Shown piece by piece: positions 1-10,600 of a stretch of DNA of 64,000 nucleotides. The notes below the pieces were generated by a model, which did not search any database, was not told where the DNA came from, and saw only the letters and a list, made by a program, of their open reading frames with translations. Origin of the DNA: Oscheius dolichura (lineage: Eukaryota > Nematoda > Chromadorea > Rhabditida > Rhabditidae); contig OW051495.1 in the NCBI GenBank assembly GCA_932521035.1, positions 12,214,001 through 12,278,000 on the forward strand, given 5' to 3'. The position numbers and the translations under genes are program-made. Within the stretch, counting starts at the first letter, position 1, and every line of letters begins with the position of its first letter.

Positions 1-1874
1 AGCTTTCTTCTTGTACCTGAAATAGACGAGTAAAGTAATAAAAAATAACGATGGTTATAAAGAACGCAGTTAAACTCACTTTGGATTGGATAATAGCTCC
101 TTCACTGCTTTGATGACTTCTTCTGGATCGTCCCTCAACGTCCGTTTGTGGACTTGCAGTCCCCAGCCGGCTCTTTCAACCGAAAGAGCGTTATAAGGCT
201 GGTCAAAGACGAAGGGGATTGTCAGGAGGGGAACACCACTCTTGGCAGCCTCCATGATACCATTATAACCAGCGTGGGTAATGAATAATCGTATTCGGGG
301 ATGGTTTAGGAGAGCCGGTTGAGGCATCCAGTCGTAAGGTTGGAAATTGGTGAAATTACGAGCCAGAGCCTTGGAAAAACTGTCGGACGCGTCTATTTTT
401 ACCAGGAAATAATAGTCAGGGAAGGCCTGAAAAGGGTCTATTAATTGAAGGAAAGAAATAGTCTAATGTATGGCTTCAAATTGTTGTGGGACCCTTTTAG
501 TGGACAAATAAGTTTACCTTGGCCAGTTCTGCTAAATTTTCCATTATATTAGGGCCAAATCGTGTTGTATTGACGTAGGTACCAAAAGAGACATAAATAA
601 AACCATTTTCACCCTTTTCCGCTTCAACTTCAAATTTCTAAAAGAACGCAACTTTATTTCCTTCCCTAGCATACCCTCATCATTTTGGTTTTCTCCAATT
701 CGCCCAACAGACCAATATTTACCATATTCGGCATGGCTGGCTTCCGAATTTCGATAAATTCATCAGCAGTGACGAAAATGATGTCCGAATTACCGGCCAG
801 CTCACCAACATTGGGGAAATCTGCTCTAAAATTAGTGGATTTTCATCGAATAGGAGGGTAAAATACCCAAATTTGTTCCTAAAGACTTGAGTCGTCCTCC
901 ATTGGTCATAAATAGTCATGGCGTAGCCAACTGTTCCATAGATAAGATTCCTGGCCCGTTCGAAATACGTCGGACGGAGGGAGAGACTAGCTCCTAGAGC
1001 AGGAACATAAGAAAGGGGAATAGAGATGCCGGAGTAGAGAGCAACTGGTTCAAAGACTGGAGAACTGGAAAAGAGCATGGCAAAGTTAAAATAAGACGGT
1101 GATCCTCACCTGAAGACCCAAAAGTTGATCTTTATTCCGACCGCGTGGGATATTCCATGCCCGCAAAGGTTCAAATGCCCGCCGAAGTAGGCATCAAACT
1201 TGTGGTCGCGGAGCTCCTGTAGCAGGGTATCGTTTTCAATTATTTCTGAAAAAACAAACTGTTTTGTTATGCTCTCCGGCAGCTCGTGGCATTCCCCGAA
1301 CAAAAAGAGCTGTTATTTTCCGATATTTGTTTCCAATGCAAGTAAGAAGGGACCAATAATGTGTCGCGGTCAAAATAATGCAATTTCCGGTAGCCGTTCA
1401 AGCTTTTTATTGATTTCTTTCGTTACTTTTTTCACCAAGGGATACATTTCGCTTCGCGTTTTATACAGTTTACAGTAATCGTTAAAATGCACCTTTACAC
1501 ATAGCGTTCCATCCAGCTTGATAACCTCGCTGATTCAGATTGAATAGATCTTGATCCGCGAAGATGTCATTGTTGAACTCTGAAATGAATTTTCAACAAA
1601 AAAAGAGTGACCCACGAGAGATTGCAGTCTGAAAATCATCGGAAAATCCTCCCACAGTCCATCGTTTTGCATATTTGACTGGGCGAAACATATCGGCTAG
1701 TTTTAGGAAGTCTGGTTCAAATAAGATGACATCATGGCCAGCTTTGGCCAATTCGTCGGCTAGCCGTCCGTTTGCTATCATATGAGATCGTCCAATTGTT
1801 GGAGAAAAGACCAGAAGCTTGTAGCCATCGGTAAACGGAAGTAATACGAAGACAGAGAAGAAGATGAACATCAT
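1..1874 (-). CDS. UDP-glucuronosyltransferase (UGT family), 3' end outside window
   Basis: Membrane enzyme of the ER that transfers a sugar from a UDP-sugar to small lipophilic substrates (detoxification). The start at 1874 gives a hydrophobic signal sequence (MMFIFFSVFVLLPFTDG) followed by the family N-terminal pattern SPTIGRSHMIANGRLADELA, whose SH is the place of the catalytic His. Later exons read GFIYVSFGT (about 590), then FITHAGYNGIMEAAKSGVPL and FDQPYNA, the UGT donor-binding signature (about 170-300). The exon ending ...NPK at about 81 splices over a roughly 60-nt intron to a last visible exon at 1-17, so the C-terminal membrane anchor lies beyond the left edge. Around seven exons are visible and all junctions keep frame. 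A T-rich tract plus ACAG lies directly before the ATG, compatible with trans-splicing. The family is certain; the individual member is not assignable. Confidence 0.93.
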
Positions 1875-2236
1875 TTCGTTTCTCTTATTCCTGTAAAAAA
1901 AAAAGTAATAAGGACTTTGTTCCGCTGAACAATCAGTCAGTCTATGGAGAACAGCCACTCTATAGAGGTGCCTATCTTTTTCGCCGGTGTCTATTGGCGG
2001 CCGCTTTGAACCGGAAACACCAGAGCGACACCACACTCTATTACAACTTCTGGGAAGGTTGAGATCATCTCGAACAGTAATGAATAGGAACAGACAGAAG
2101 AACAGGGGCATTTGAAGTAAGTAAGCTGACCCGGCTAAAAAAAGTTGACGATGACCCTATTTACCACCGGGGGAAGATAAGGATTAGATAAGGAAAATAG
2201 AGGGTAGACAAAAGCACAACTTCAGTTTTATTGTTA

Positions 2237-3322
2237 TTAGGCCCATTGATTTTTGAGGTAGTTTTCATATGCCGCTATATTGGCAGGAGTTGTCGATATC
2301 TTCTTCAGTTGATCGCTTCGGACTTTTCGTTGTTTCCAGGCAATATAGGTCAAAAGATAGGGAGAAATTAGACAGTAGACAGGGACGACGTAGGCCGCGG
2401 CGTAGGCTGTCCTCATATTCATCAGGCTATTCCAGGTTCCAAAAATGGGAATCAGAACATTTGACGCGTAGAGGAAGGTGAAGATGAACCAATGGACAAA
2501 GGTCCACGGGACCAGGAGCTTCAGAGCCGCTAGGTTCTCTCGAACTTGATATTTCAGCTTGAGATCGGCCTTCCTGAAACGACGAATTAAACAAATACAG
2601 TATCTGGCCCGCCCGATGTTTACACAACGTAAAAATGAGCTCCATACCGTTTATCAAACCTCAAGTTCATCACCAGTACCAACAAAAACCCAAGTATAGC
2701 CACCGCTTCAACTCCTGTCAACACATAACCAGCTAATGCAATGCCATCAGCCGTCTCGCTGGTCACTGCTGAACAATAGGCTACATCACCCATCCAGCTG
2801 ATTTGATTATAAGCCAGGTAGAGAAATCCCACAGAGCCGAACGTACACCCCAGATAATAATAGACCATTCTGCTCTTGGAATTTTCATAGCCTCCAATAT
2901 TGGCGGTTGCTATGGCTCGTTCAATAATCATGGCCACAAAGAGGGGAGTATAGGCCATTTGAGTGATGCTAGTGATTCCACGGAAGAGTAGACAGTACCA
3001 GAAGGGAACATAGGTCCCACAGCCGTTGGTCGCGATACTGTAGAGGAGCAAATGGGTTGACTGAAAAGGAGGTCCTTTAAATTGATTGGGAATACTGTAC
3101 CTGTGCAATTATTAATGCCACACTGTGGACAATATTCAGCCATATGGATAGAAAAATAATGGACCTTAAATTTGCATGAAAATAGACTTTTGAATGTTGA
3201 GTTTTCCAGAACCAGATATTCAGCAGGACAGCTAGAAGGCTGGTGAGAACATGGCACACCAGAAGGACAGTTTTGAATGGCACATGGGTGAGGAATACAT
3301 CTCCGTCTTGGCAGCTGTCCAT
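2237..3322 (-). CDS. Seven-transmembrane chemoreceptor, Sra/Srab-like, intact
   Basis: Predicted chemosensory G-protein-coupled receptor. Three exons (3322-3101, 3060 to about 2648, and about 2577-2237) join in frame to about 322 residues, a usual length for the Sra superfamily. Visible marks are NIWFWKTQHSKVYFHANLR in the first loop region, a conserved YVPFWYCLLFRGIT block, and IIERAIATANIGGYE, with seven hydrophobic segments and a C-terminus ending YENYLKNQWA. The first intron is only 40 nt. The assignment to Sra versus Srab is from memory of the family pattern and is not certain; that it is a nematode serpentine receptor is secure. An inverted, cut-off paralogue lies at 3905-4777. Confidence 0.85.
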
Positions 3323-3404
3323 TGACGAAACGGATGAGAACCAACGGGATCGCGGGTGATTAGCCTGTTTGATTCGTACAATTGGATATAAAAGTCGGCT
3401 GCCG

Positions 3405-3770
3405 TTAATAGGTACCTGAGAAAAAGAGGGAGATCATAGAGTGTGGCGGAACACAATGGTGAATTGAGAAAATACGGTGGTTATTTTTAATTGGAATTGG
3501 CTCAATCTCATAAAAGGTGCCACTTTCTGGTCCCAGGTAAAATGGACTGCCGGCTCTCACTTCCTCCTGCTCTAATAACGGGATGTTTTATATCTTACTG
3601 ACCTTTAAACAAAAATTTGGCTAAATTATAGCCAAACGATTGAAAATACTCGCTCTGTACATCCTGAACGAAGAAGGGAAGTCTAATTTGTTCTATTGAA
3701 TTAAAACTTCTTCTTTTCCTCTTCCTGAATAATATGACATCCAAAGTCGGCTAGTCAAAATAGGCATCAT
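3405..3770 (-). CDS. Small four-exon gene, 76-residue protein of unknown function
   Basis: I do not recognise this gene. Exons 3770-3708, 3663-3603, 3571-3476 and 3415-3405 join in frame to 77 codons including the stop. Introns are 44, 31 and 60 nt and all have GT/AG borders; the 31-nt intron is unusually short. The protein begins MMPILTSRLWMSYYSGRG, is rich in aromatic and charged residues in the middle (SEYFQSFGYNLAKFLFK) and ends EPIPIKNNHRTY. No signal peptide or clear membrane segment is visible; the basic N-terminus could be a mitochondrial presequence (inference). The last intron is a multiple of three and open, so a retained-intron form with a longer tail is possible. It sits head-to-head with the truncated receptor at 3905, 134 bp apart. 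Confidence 0.45.
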
Positions 3771-3904
3771 AATGACACAGCAGCTATTTCATAATAATTC
3801 CTCGGGGCAAAAAATCTATCTATGACACGGGCAGCACTTTTATCCAATTATTCGCCCCCTAATAGGTACATTTTGTTCTTCTCTTGCAGACGCCACAGCC
3901 AGCC

Positions 3905-4777
3905 ATGGTGAACTGCATTATTGAAGGAAGCCTTTACAGTAATCATCTGCCTTTCCAGGTGAGATTCAGAATTTCCAGAAACGTTCATTTCCCTAATTAT
4001 TTCCAGGCAGTCCTTCTCGGCCACGTTGCAATGAGCCTGGGCGCCGTGGCCACGAATATCTGGTTTTGGAGGACCCAATATTCAAAAATTTATTTCCATA
4101 CCAATTTGAAGAGCATTATCTTTTTATCAATACTGTTCAATATCCTACATAGTGGAGCTCTGGCCATTTCTCAGGTTTGTATTCATTTTGAACACTGGCA
4201 AGGAACCTCAAACGGATAATACTACCCTTTCCCGAGGGTGGGCCGTAGTTACCCAGAAGTTTCCTCGCCTTTCTATTTCATCTTCTTAATTTTAGAGTTA
4301 TACACGCTTTTCTTTGATTTTTATCCATAAAAGTCGCCAAATTAGCAGCGGAACTTCATTTATTCCTGACCTTATCTCCAAATTGCACCACCGATCACTT
4401 TTAATCCGTTCTAGACCACTCATCTAATTCTCTATAACATCATACCAGACGGCTGTTCAATCTACGTTCCCTCCTGGTTGTGCTTCCTCTTCCGTGGTAT
4501 AACTACCATTATTCAACAGTCCTATAGTCCCCTATTTGTGGCGACGATCATAGAACGAGCCATTGCTACCGCTTCAATTGGAAAGTATGAGCATTCTAGG
4601 AGTAGATTTGTCTATTATCTGTTTGGAGTAATGCTAGCCTCTACTGGATTTCTTTATCTAGGTTACGGTAATCTATCCCTTCCTGAGAAGACAGCCTATT
4701 GTTCTGGGGTTACGAGAGACACAAGTGATGGTGTAGCCCTGGCCGGTTATATTCAAATGAACAAACAGTTTATCTGA
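3905..4777 (+). pseudogene. Sra/Srab-like chemoreceptor, C-terminus lost
   Basis: Paralogue of the receptor at 2237-3322 in opposite orientation. Exons 3905-3958, 4007-4174 and 4415 onward align block for block with it: NIWFWRTQYSKIYFHTNLK, VPSWLCFLFRGIT, IIERAIATASIGKYEHS and DGVALAGY. Homology ends abruptly after ...VALAGY at about 4752; eight unrelated residues follow and then a stop at 4775-4777. The intact copy has about 135 more residues here, including the last membrane segments. The remaining frame is open with good splice sites, so the loss is recent or the fragment is still expressed. The sequence that replaces the missing part is the 3' side of the L-domain-like gene on the other strand. 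Confidence 0.75.
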
Positions 4778-5689
4778 CTGGAAATTGTCGCCAATCGTCT
4801 TCAGCTTCGGGTTTTTCATGACTTCCAGATGGTCAAGTACGAATGCCTGAGCCTTTTTAATAAAAATCTGCTCCATGTTCTCATTCTTCGATATTTTCGT
4901 AGCTGAAACGAGAATTAGGTGAAACTTTGGAAACTGTCCAACCGTTGACAATGAATTGGTTCAGTTGGTCCAGGCTAAACTTGGTCAGAGCCTTGTTGCT
5001 AGTCACCAGCAGTTGTTTACCAACATTGAATTGTTGAATTGGCAGATTCAACGTCGTGAGCTTGGGATTATTCTCAATCTTGAAGTCTCCCTTGCTGTTC
5101 AGACTGCCCACATTCAATTCCACTGAATTCAACATCTCATTGTCACTGATCACATTGTCGTTGAATCCTCACCGCAGTAACAACTATGGACGTCAGCTTG
5201 GGATTTCCAGTGGTGACGAAGTTCTTCACAACCAACTTCTCCACATCACTGGTGAGCGTGATATTCACTTTAGTGAGATGTTGATTGTTCTTGGCAATAA
5301 AATCTAAAATATACATTGCTGATACCGTTAATTAACGTTTATAACCTCTTTTCGCTGATGAAATTTTGTCAAGAGACGGCAAGTTCAATGTATCGATAGA
5401 TGAATCCTCAATGACAACTGCGACATCGGTAATACCCAGAAGTGAAGATGTGAAAGTAGTCCATTTGACAGCAGCGACATCCTTCACCGTGAAATTATAA
5501 GAACTGTAAGATACGAGTCTATCACAAGGCTTGTTTACGATATCCTTCGGGTCTTCTTGGTTCAAACTGTGACAATTCATAGCGCCGACGAGAGTCACCG
5601 GCCAGAGCACAAAAACAGCAGAAAATAGAAGCAGTAATGCTCCTGAAAGTTAGAAATTAACAACAGACTATTGGAAAGGACCGACTCAT
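4755..5689 (-). pseudogene. Secreted receptor L-domain-like gene, frameshifted and cut off
   Basis: Start at 5689 (ATGA then an intron, donor GTCGGT) gives a good signal peptide, MRALLLLFSAVFVLWPVTLVG. Later exons (about 5640-5346, 5303 onward, then to about 4936, and about 4904 to the break) show repeated leucine-rich units such as NPKLTSI, NPKLTTLNL and NPKLKTIG with many NxT sites, as in nematode receptor L-domain (Recep_L_domain-like) secreted proteins. Two defects are visible. Near 5165 the reading frame changes by one base with no usable intron to explain it. The 3' end stops making sense at about 4755, exactly where the truncated receptor on the other strand ends. It is therefore probably a pseudogene, or a fragment with a sequence error. 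The family call is moderate. Confidence 0.55.
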
Positions 5690-5736
5690 TGCAGAAGACG
5701 ACTTGGAGACAATGAGAGCTCCCGGGGATTGACGAC

Positions 5737-5744
5737 TATTTATA
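5737..5744 (-). promoter_or_regulatory. TATA box of the L-domain-like gene
   Basis: On the minus strand GGTATAAATAG lies about 48 nt before the ATG at 5689. Spacing fits a core promoter with a short leader. Confidence 0.5.
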
Positions 5745-5849
5745 CCGCTTTCTGTCAAGTACTGATAATTTCGTGCATTTATCAGTTTTTGACAAGGATT
5801 TCCCTTTTTGGTAAACTGACTAGTCATCAAGTCATTATGTTTTTCTTCG

Positions 5850-5870
5850 GAAGAGCCACAGTGGCTCTTC
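5850..5870. repeat. Perfect short palindrome
   Basis: GAAGAGCCAC and its exact reverse complement GTGGCTCTTC are separated by a single A, giving a 21-bp hairpin or dyad between the divergent L-domain-like and Sep15 genes. Function unknown; it could be a dimeric-factor binding site. Confidence 0.5.
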
Positions 5871-6112
5871 TGCAAAATTACCAGTTCCCTTTTTGGGCAT
5901 TCCTGTTTATTTTGTTCAAATTCTTCCGTAGGCCAGCCAGCAGAAGGCAATCTCCCCCATTCCCACCATAAAAACCGAACGCTTCCCCTTATGATACGTG
6001 GCTTTACTGCATTTTTGAGGTGACGCGCGGCTGGATGCGTTTCAATTTTGGCTGGTTTTTCTTCCTCTCTTGTCCTAAAATTCGCTGAATTATTTGATTT
6101 TCCAGTTCAGGT

Positions 6113-7248
6113 ATGATCTATTTATTGTATTTATTTATTGGACTGGTATCTGCACAATATGTTACAAATGATCTCAATAAAGACGAGTGCCGAGCGGCGG
6201 GATTTGTTCCAGAAACTTTAAAGGTCTGTTAAGGGCCTTATTTTTCAAATAAAACCCTCCTTTTAGTGTTCTTCTTGTGACAAATTGTCCCAGTTTAATC
6301 TAGAAGAACTCATGAGCGACTGCCAGTCATGTTGCATCAAGGAAAAAGAATTGGAACATGAGGTAGCCGCCCCATTATGGTTTTTAGAATTAAACCTTTC
6401 AGAAATTCTCCTTGGCTCAGATTCAATACTGCGAATGTAACATTGCCAGATTCCCCCAGGTTCAAGGTACTATTTCCTTTTTTTTCACTTATTTTTTGGT
6501 CAATTTCAGCATTTATTCGAGAAGATATGGCAAGCCAATGGAACGGTAAGGTGAAAATCGTCCATGTTAGGGGAATTAGGCCTACGATTGTTCTCAAGGT
6601 GAGCTAGAATTTTATTTTTCGTTTTTTTATTCAGAAAACAATGAAATCTATGAGTAAAACGATCATTCTGTCTGAATTCTGGTAGTTGCGAGGGCTAGCA
6701 CTTCAAAACGAGACACCGTGCCGCTGTTTCAAAGCCAATCAAAAAAATACACTGTTTTGAATGGAAGAAACACGAAATTACGTTTTCTGAAAAATTTAAT
6801 TGGTTCTCAACTACCGTCGAAAAATATGCGGAAAACTTTACTCTGGCCCGAGGAAAAGGGTCATCCTGGTGAACACATCACTTTTTTTATAAGAAACAGC
6901 CTTGAGACGAAGATTTCTTCCAGTAAATCAATTTTTCGCCGAGAAATCAATTAGTTTTACCTTCAAATTGGCTGTAATTGGGGATTTTAGACCTTACTTC
7001 TCAAAAACTCGCGCTTATATTGATTTTCCAACTATTACATGTGATGTAAATGATTTTTGAAGGTTATTTGAGAGATCTAGGGGTATGTCAACCGTTTTTG
7101 CTTGATTAGCTACCTTCTCTAAACATTGTGGCTAATTTTAATACGAAAATACTTTCAGGACAACTACGGTACAACCCGGCAGTCGCTGAACATTGAGAAA
7201 TGGGACACCAACACGATTACCGACTTTTTAAACCAGTGGATTGAATGA
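6113..7248 (+). CDS. Sep15/SELENOF homologue, cysteine form
   Basis: ER-resident thioredoxin-like protein that in animals binds UDP-glucose:glycoprotein glucosyltransferase and takes part in glycoprotein folding control. Five exons join in frame. The N-terminus is a signal peptide (MIYLLYLFIGLVSAQ). The UGGT-binding cysteine region reads CSSCDKLSQFNLEEL then DCQSCC, and the redox domain reads CECNIARFPQVQAF, ending INxEKWDTNTITDFL-like with stop at 7246-7248. Where vertebrates have Cys-Gly-Sec, this copy has Cys-Glu-Cys, so no UGA recoding is needed. The last intron is about 560 nt. The start follows a TTTTCCAGTTCAG acceptor by 2 nt, suggesting trans-splicing. Confidence 0.92.
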
Positions 7249-7695
7249 TTGATCAGAAACCAGGCTTTACTTTATCTACACTTCACGGCGTCATGTCGCC
7301 TGACTGCTTCCCGTCCTAGTCCAAATATGGAATTATTATCTCGCCATATTCTACCAATCTTGTGGGTTTTTCTTGTCGTGATTCAGGCAAATTCCATCAT
7401 GGGTCTCGTTTTTCTGTGTTTTATCTTCTTATTTTGTTATTTCTTGTTATTCATTCGATAAAGATTGAAATGATTTATTTTGTCTATTTTTTAAATTATA
7501 ATATACAACCCAGGATAAATATTTCATCTTTTCATATTATATATAACATTTTTTGTAAGAAGGGCGAGAAAACATTCAATATAAAGCGCGCAATGTGTTT
7601 TCAAGGGGAAAAAAATTCATGGAGATCACATGGAAAATTGTGGAAGGAAAATTACAGGAAATATAAAATTTAACGGGAAATTGTGGGGGAAATAA
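7249..7695. other. Intergenic, convergent 3' ends
   Basis: AT-rich stretch between the stops of the Sep15 gene (+) and the first nuclear receptor (-). I see no gene; it should hold the 3' UTRs of both. Confidence 0.6.
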
Positions 7696-10600
7696 TTAGG
7701 CATTTTGACGATAACTGCTAAGAATTTCTAAGGGAATTCCTCCCAACTCATTCAATTCGATGGGGTTCAACTTCTGGATGAGTTCTGCTTCCAAACGTCC
7801 GATATGCTGGAAAAATACGGTAATTAACAACCGAAAGGGCGGTAAAAACTCACATATAAGCTAGGAAGAAGGAGAGTAGCCTTGGTTGCCCGCATAATTC
7901 TGTCGGCAGGGCTCAGATGTGGGAACGTCGTGTCAATTTGGAGGGACAACATTCGGGAGAGCTTTTCCCTGATGTTGGCACAGGTTACGGTCGCTTGAGC
8001 AGACAGATGACAATCTGAAAGGTAAAAGTAGGTTGGAGTGAAAGGTATGAATAGGTCATAGTTTAAATTAGACTCAAAAATGTTATAGGCCGTTCAAAAG
8101 GATCTAATTTCCATATTCAAGCTGCATTTTTAACAATTCCGCCTGTTTCATGAATAAATCAGCATCTCCCTCATTTTGCTTTCCTAATGTTTTTTGTCCG
8201 TACAAAGGATCGACGTGCCGAGCCGGATTTGCAAGCCAGCTCGGTAAATTAGGGATATCAGGCCAGAAAATTTAAAAAAAAAAGATAACTAACCCGGTTG
8301 GAAGAGAGCTATTGCCTTTAGAATGGTGTACTCCGAAAATGTCATGTTCAATTCCTTCATTGGCCGGACGATCATATCTATAAGACTCCTTCCAACAGGA
8401 CCGTAAGCAGCTGCCCATCTAAAGTCGTCTATCTAACAATTTCTAGGATAAAATTACCTAGGTTCCACGATATCGAGCTCCTGTTTTCGATAAGGGATGT
8501 AGGAACCGTTCCCTAGTGGCATTCCAATTTCCGAGAACCCACTGGCAAAGCAACGATAGGCGTAGACAATCCAACCAAAAGCTGTGAAGTTCTCCTTGAA
8601 GAGACGGGTCTGGTCAAGCAGTGGAAGGCAGCGGAATTCGGGGATTCCCATAGCATAGTCGGCCAAGAGGACGAAGGACCGGTACCAGGCGAGGTACATG
8701 TCGACGGAGTTCATCACTCGGCTGCAGGTCCAATCCAACTGAAAAAGGGTAATGTAGAAGGTTATTCAAGGAGTACGAGTCTCTCTTTTCCCATAAGATG
8801 AGGTTAAAACCTACCGGTGTTCTTCGAATAACCAGATGAGGGTTCTGCAGTCCGAGAGTGATGGAAATGTCTCGCCCGTAGGTGTCCAAATGCTCGGGGC
8901 AGGGCATGGTGTCATCTCGAATCTGCTCCGTCCTTACTTCTAGGTCTACCAAAAACTGGATAAGGGTCCTCTCCTCCGCTGAAAACGATCCAAAATGCCC
9001 CACATCATATTCTACAACTTACAGTAATCCTCGAACCTAACACATTGGATCTCTGGGTCAGATTTGGGAGTAGTATCCTGGATGACCTCCGGAATGAGCT
9101 GGGTCATTGTTGGCGTGGTGGATTGCGGTGGTCCAGTACTGTGAGCCCTGTTAATCTTTCCGCGTTCTTCTCGGACGAATTTACTGTCCATTCCACCCTT
9201 TAAACAGTTCCGGAAACGACAAGCCCGGCATCGATTACGGTAGGCTAAAATTGTAAAATCTTCTATGTCCTGACTGGAAAAGCTTACCGAAGTTTATCTC
9301 GCAAGTATTCTTGAAGGTACATTCATATTTCCTATTTTCGTAGATGGTTCGACGGAAAAAGGCCTTACAGCCGTGGCATGAGGCTCCCCCATAATGGATT
9401 CGAATGTTATTGTTACAACCACAGCCGACACAGCGAGCACCCTGAAATAGCCACATTTTAATGGATTTTTATCAGAAAACCCCTAGTCACCCTGGACAAT
9501 TTCATAATTTTAAAAGTTCACAGCTCAAATTCTCGGTGTTTACATTGTATTTTCAGAGTCGTCGTTATTTTCAGACAGCGGAAGGGCGGCGGTAGTATGA
9601 TGTTATTGTGTGTGTTTTGAATCGTGTGAGGGTGGTTTTTGAGGCGTTGCTATATTATACATCAGACCACCATTAAAACTGTTAGACGAGGGGGGAAAAT
9701 CTACTTGACCAGTTGATTCTAGGGGAGGCGGCGGTATTTATTTATGGTAAAGGGGAAATTAGAGAAAATGAAGGGAATAACTGTATCAAAAGGGGAAAAT
9801 TAAGAGAAACTTTCAAACTTTGACTACTTCTGCCGATTTGAATCATTCTTACGGATTTTCGATCTCCTAGGCTTCGTTTTTTGGCTTTCGAAGCAGTAAA
9901 ATGGGGGAGATAGCGCTCTCAGACTATCATATTCCCTGGGAAGCCAGGAAATCCTTCCAGACACCTCGGGAACCTTTGGAGCGTCTTCAAAATCCCCTGT
10001 TCCTAGAAAAAAGCGCTTCTGAGAAGCATCATTGTTTTTAGGAAAACTCGAGTCCCCGAACAAGGTACTCCACCCTGTTCTTTTCAAGTTCCTCCGCCTT
10101 TTTGCACACAGTATAATGATATGCAAGCGCAATTTACCCCTCGGCGATTGATAAAAGATCAAAATATCAGCCAAAGATTTTCAATCTCTTCTATCAGCAC
10201 GGAACAGCACACACATACACGCCGTCGCCGCCCGACTAGGGGCCACAGCTTATCAGTATGCGCATGTTAGAACCGGAGGAAGCGGGGGAGGGGGGGAAGG
10301 GGAGAGAGACGCCTAATCGAATAGCCTAAGTGGTCTTTTAGTTAAGAACATCTGCTATTTACAGCCAGATCTTTATCTTTTTCCCGCTGATAACGTTAGG
10401 ATTCAGTCCCGATTTCCCTTTCCGTCCAGAATGGATTAATATAGACGCACATCCGCTCTGCTCTTCTAATCTTCCCTTTCCCTCCGTGTAATCATAGCCA
10501 AACGGCCAAAGAACCGAATGTGCAATGTATTAAACTAAAATCATCATGAACTTGTGATATTTTGTAATGTACACAGCAATCCTTTGATCAAATAGAAAAT

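Noticed and set aside
3380-3395. GGATATAAAAG TATA-like element on the plus strand
   Set aside because: No plus-strand gene starts within a plausible distance (next ATG in use is at 3905).
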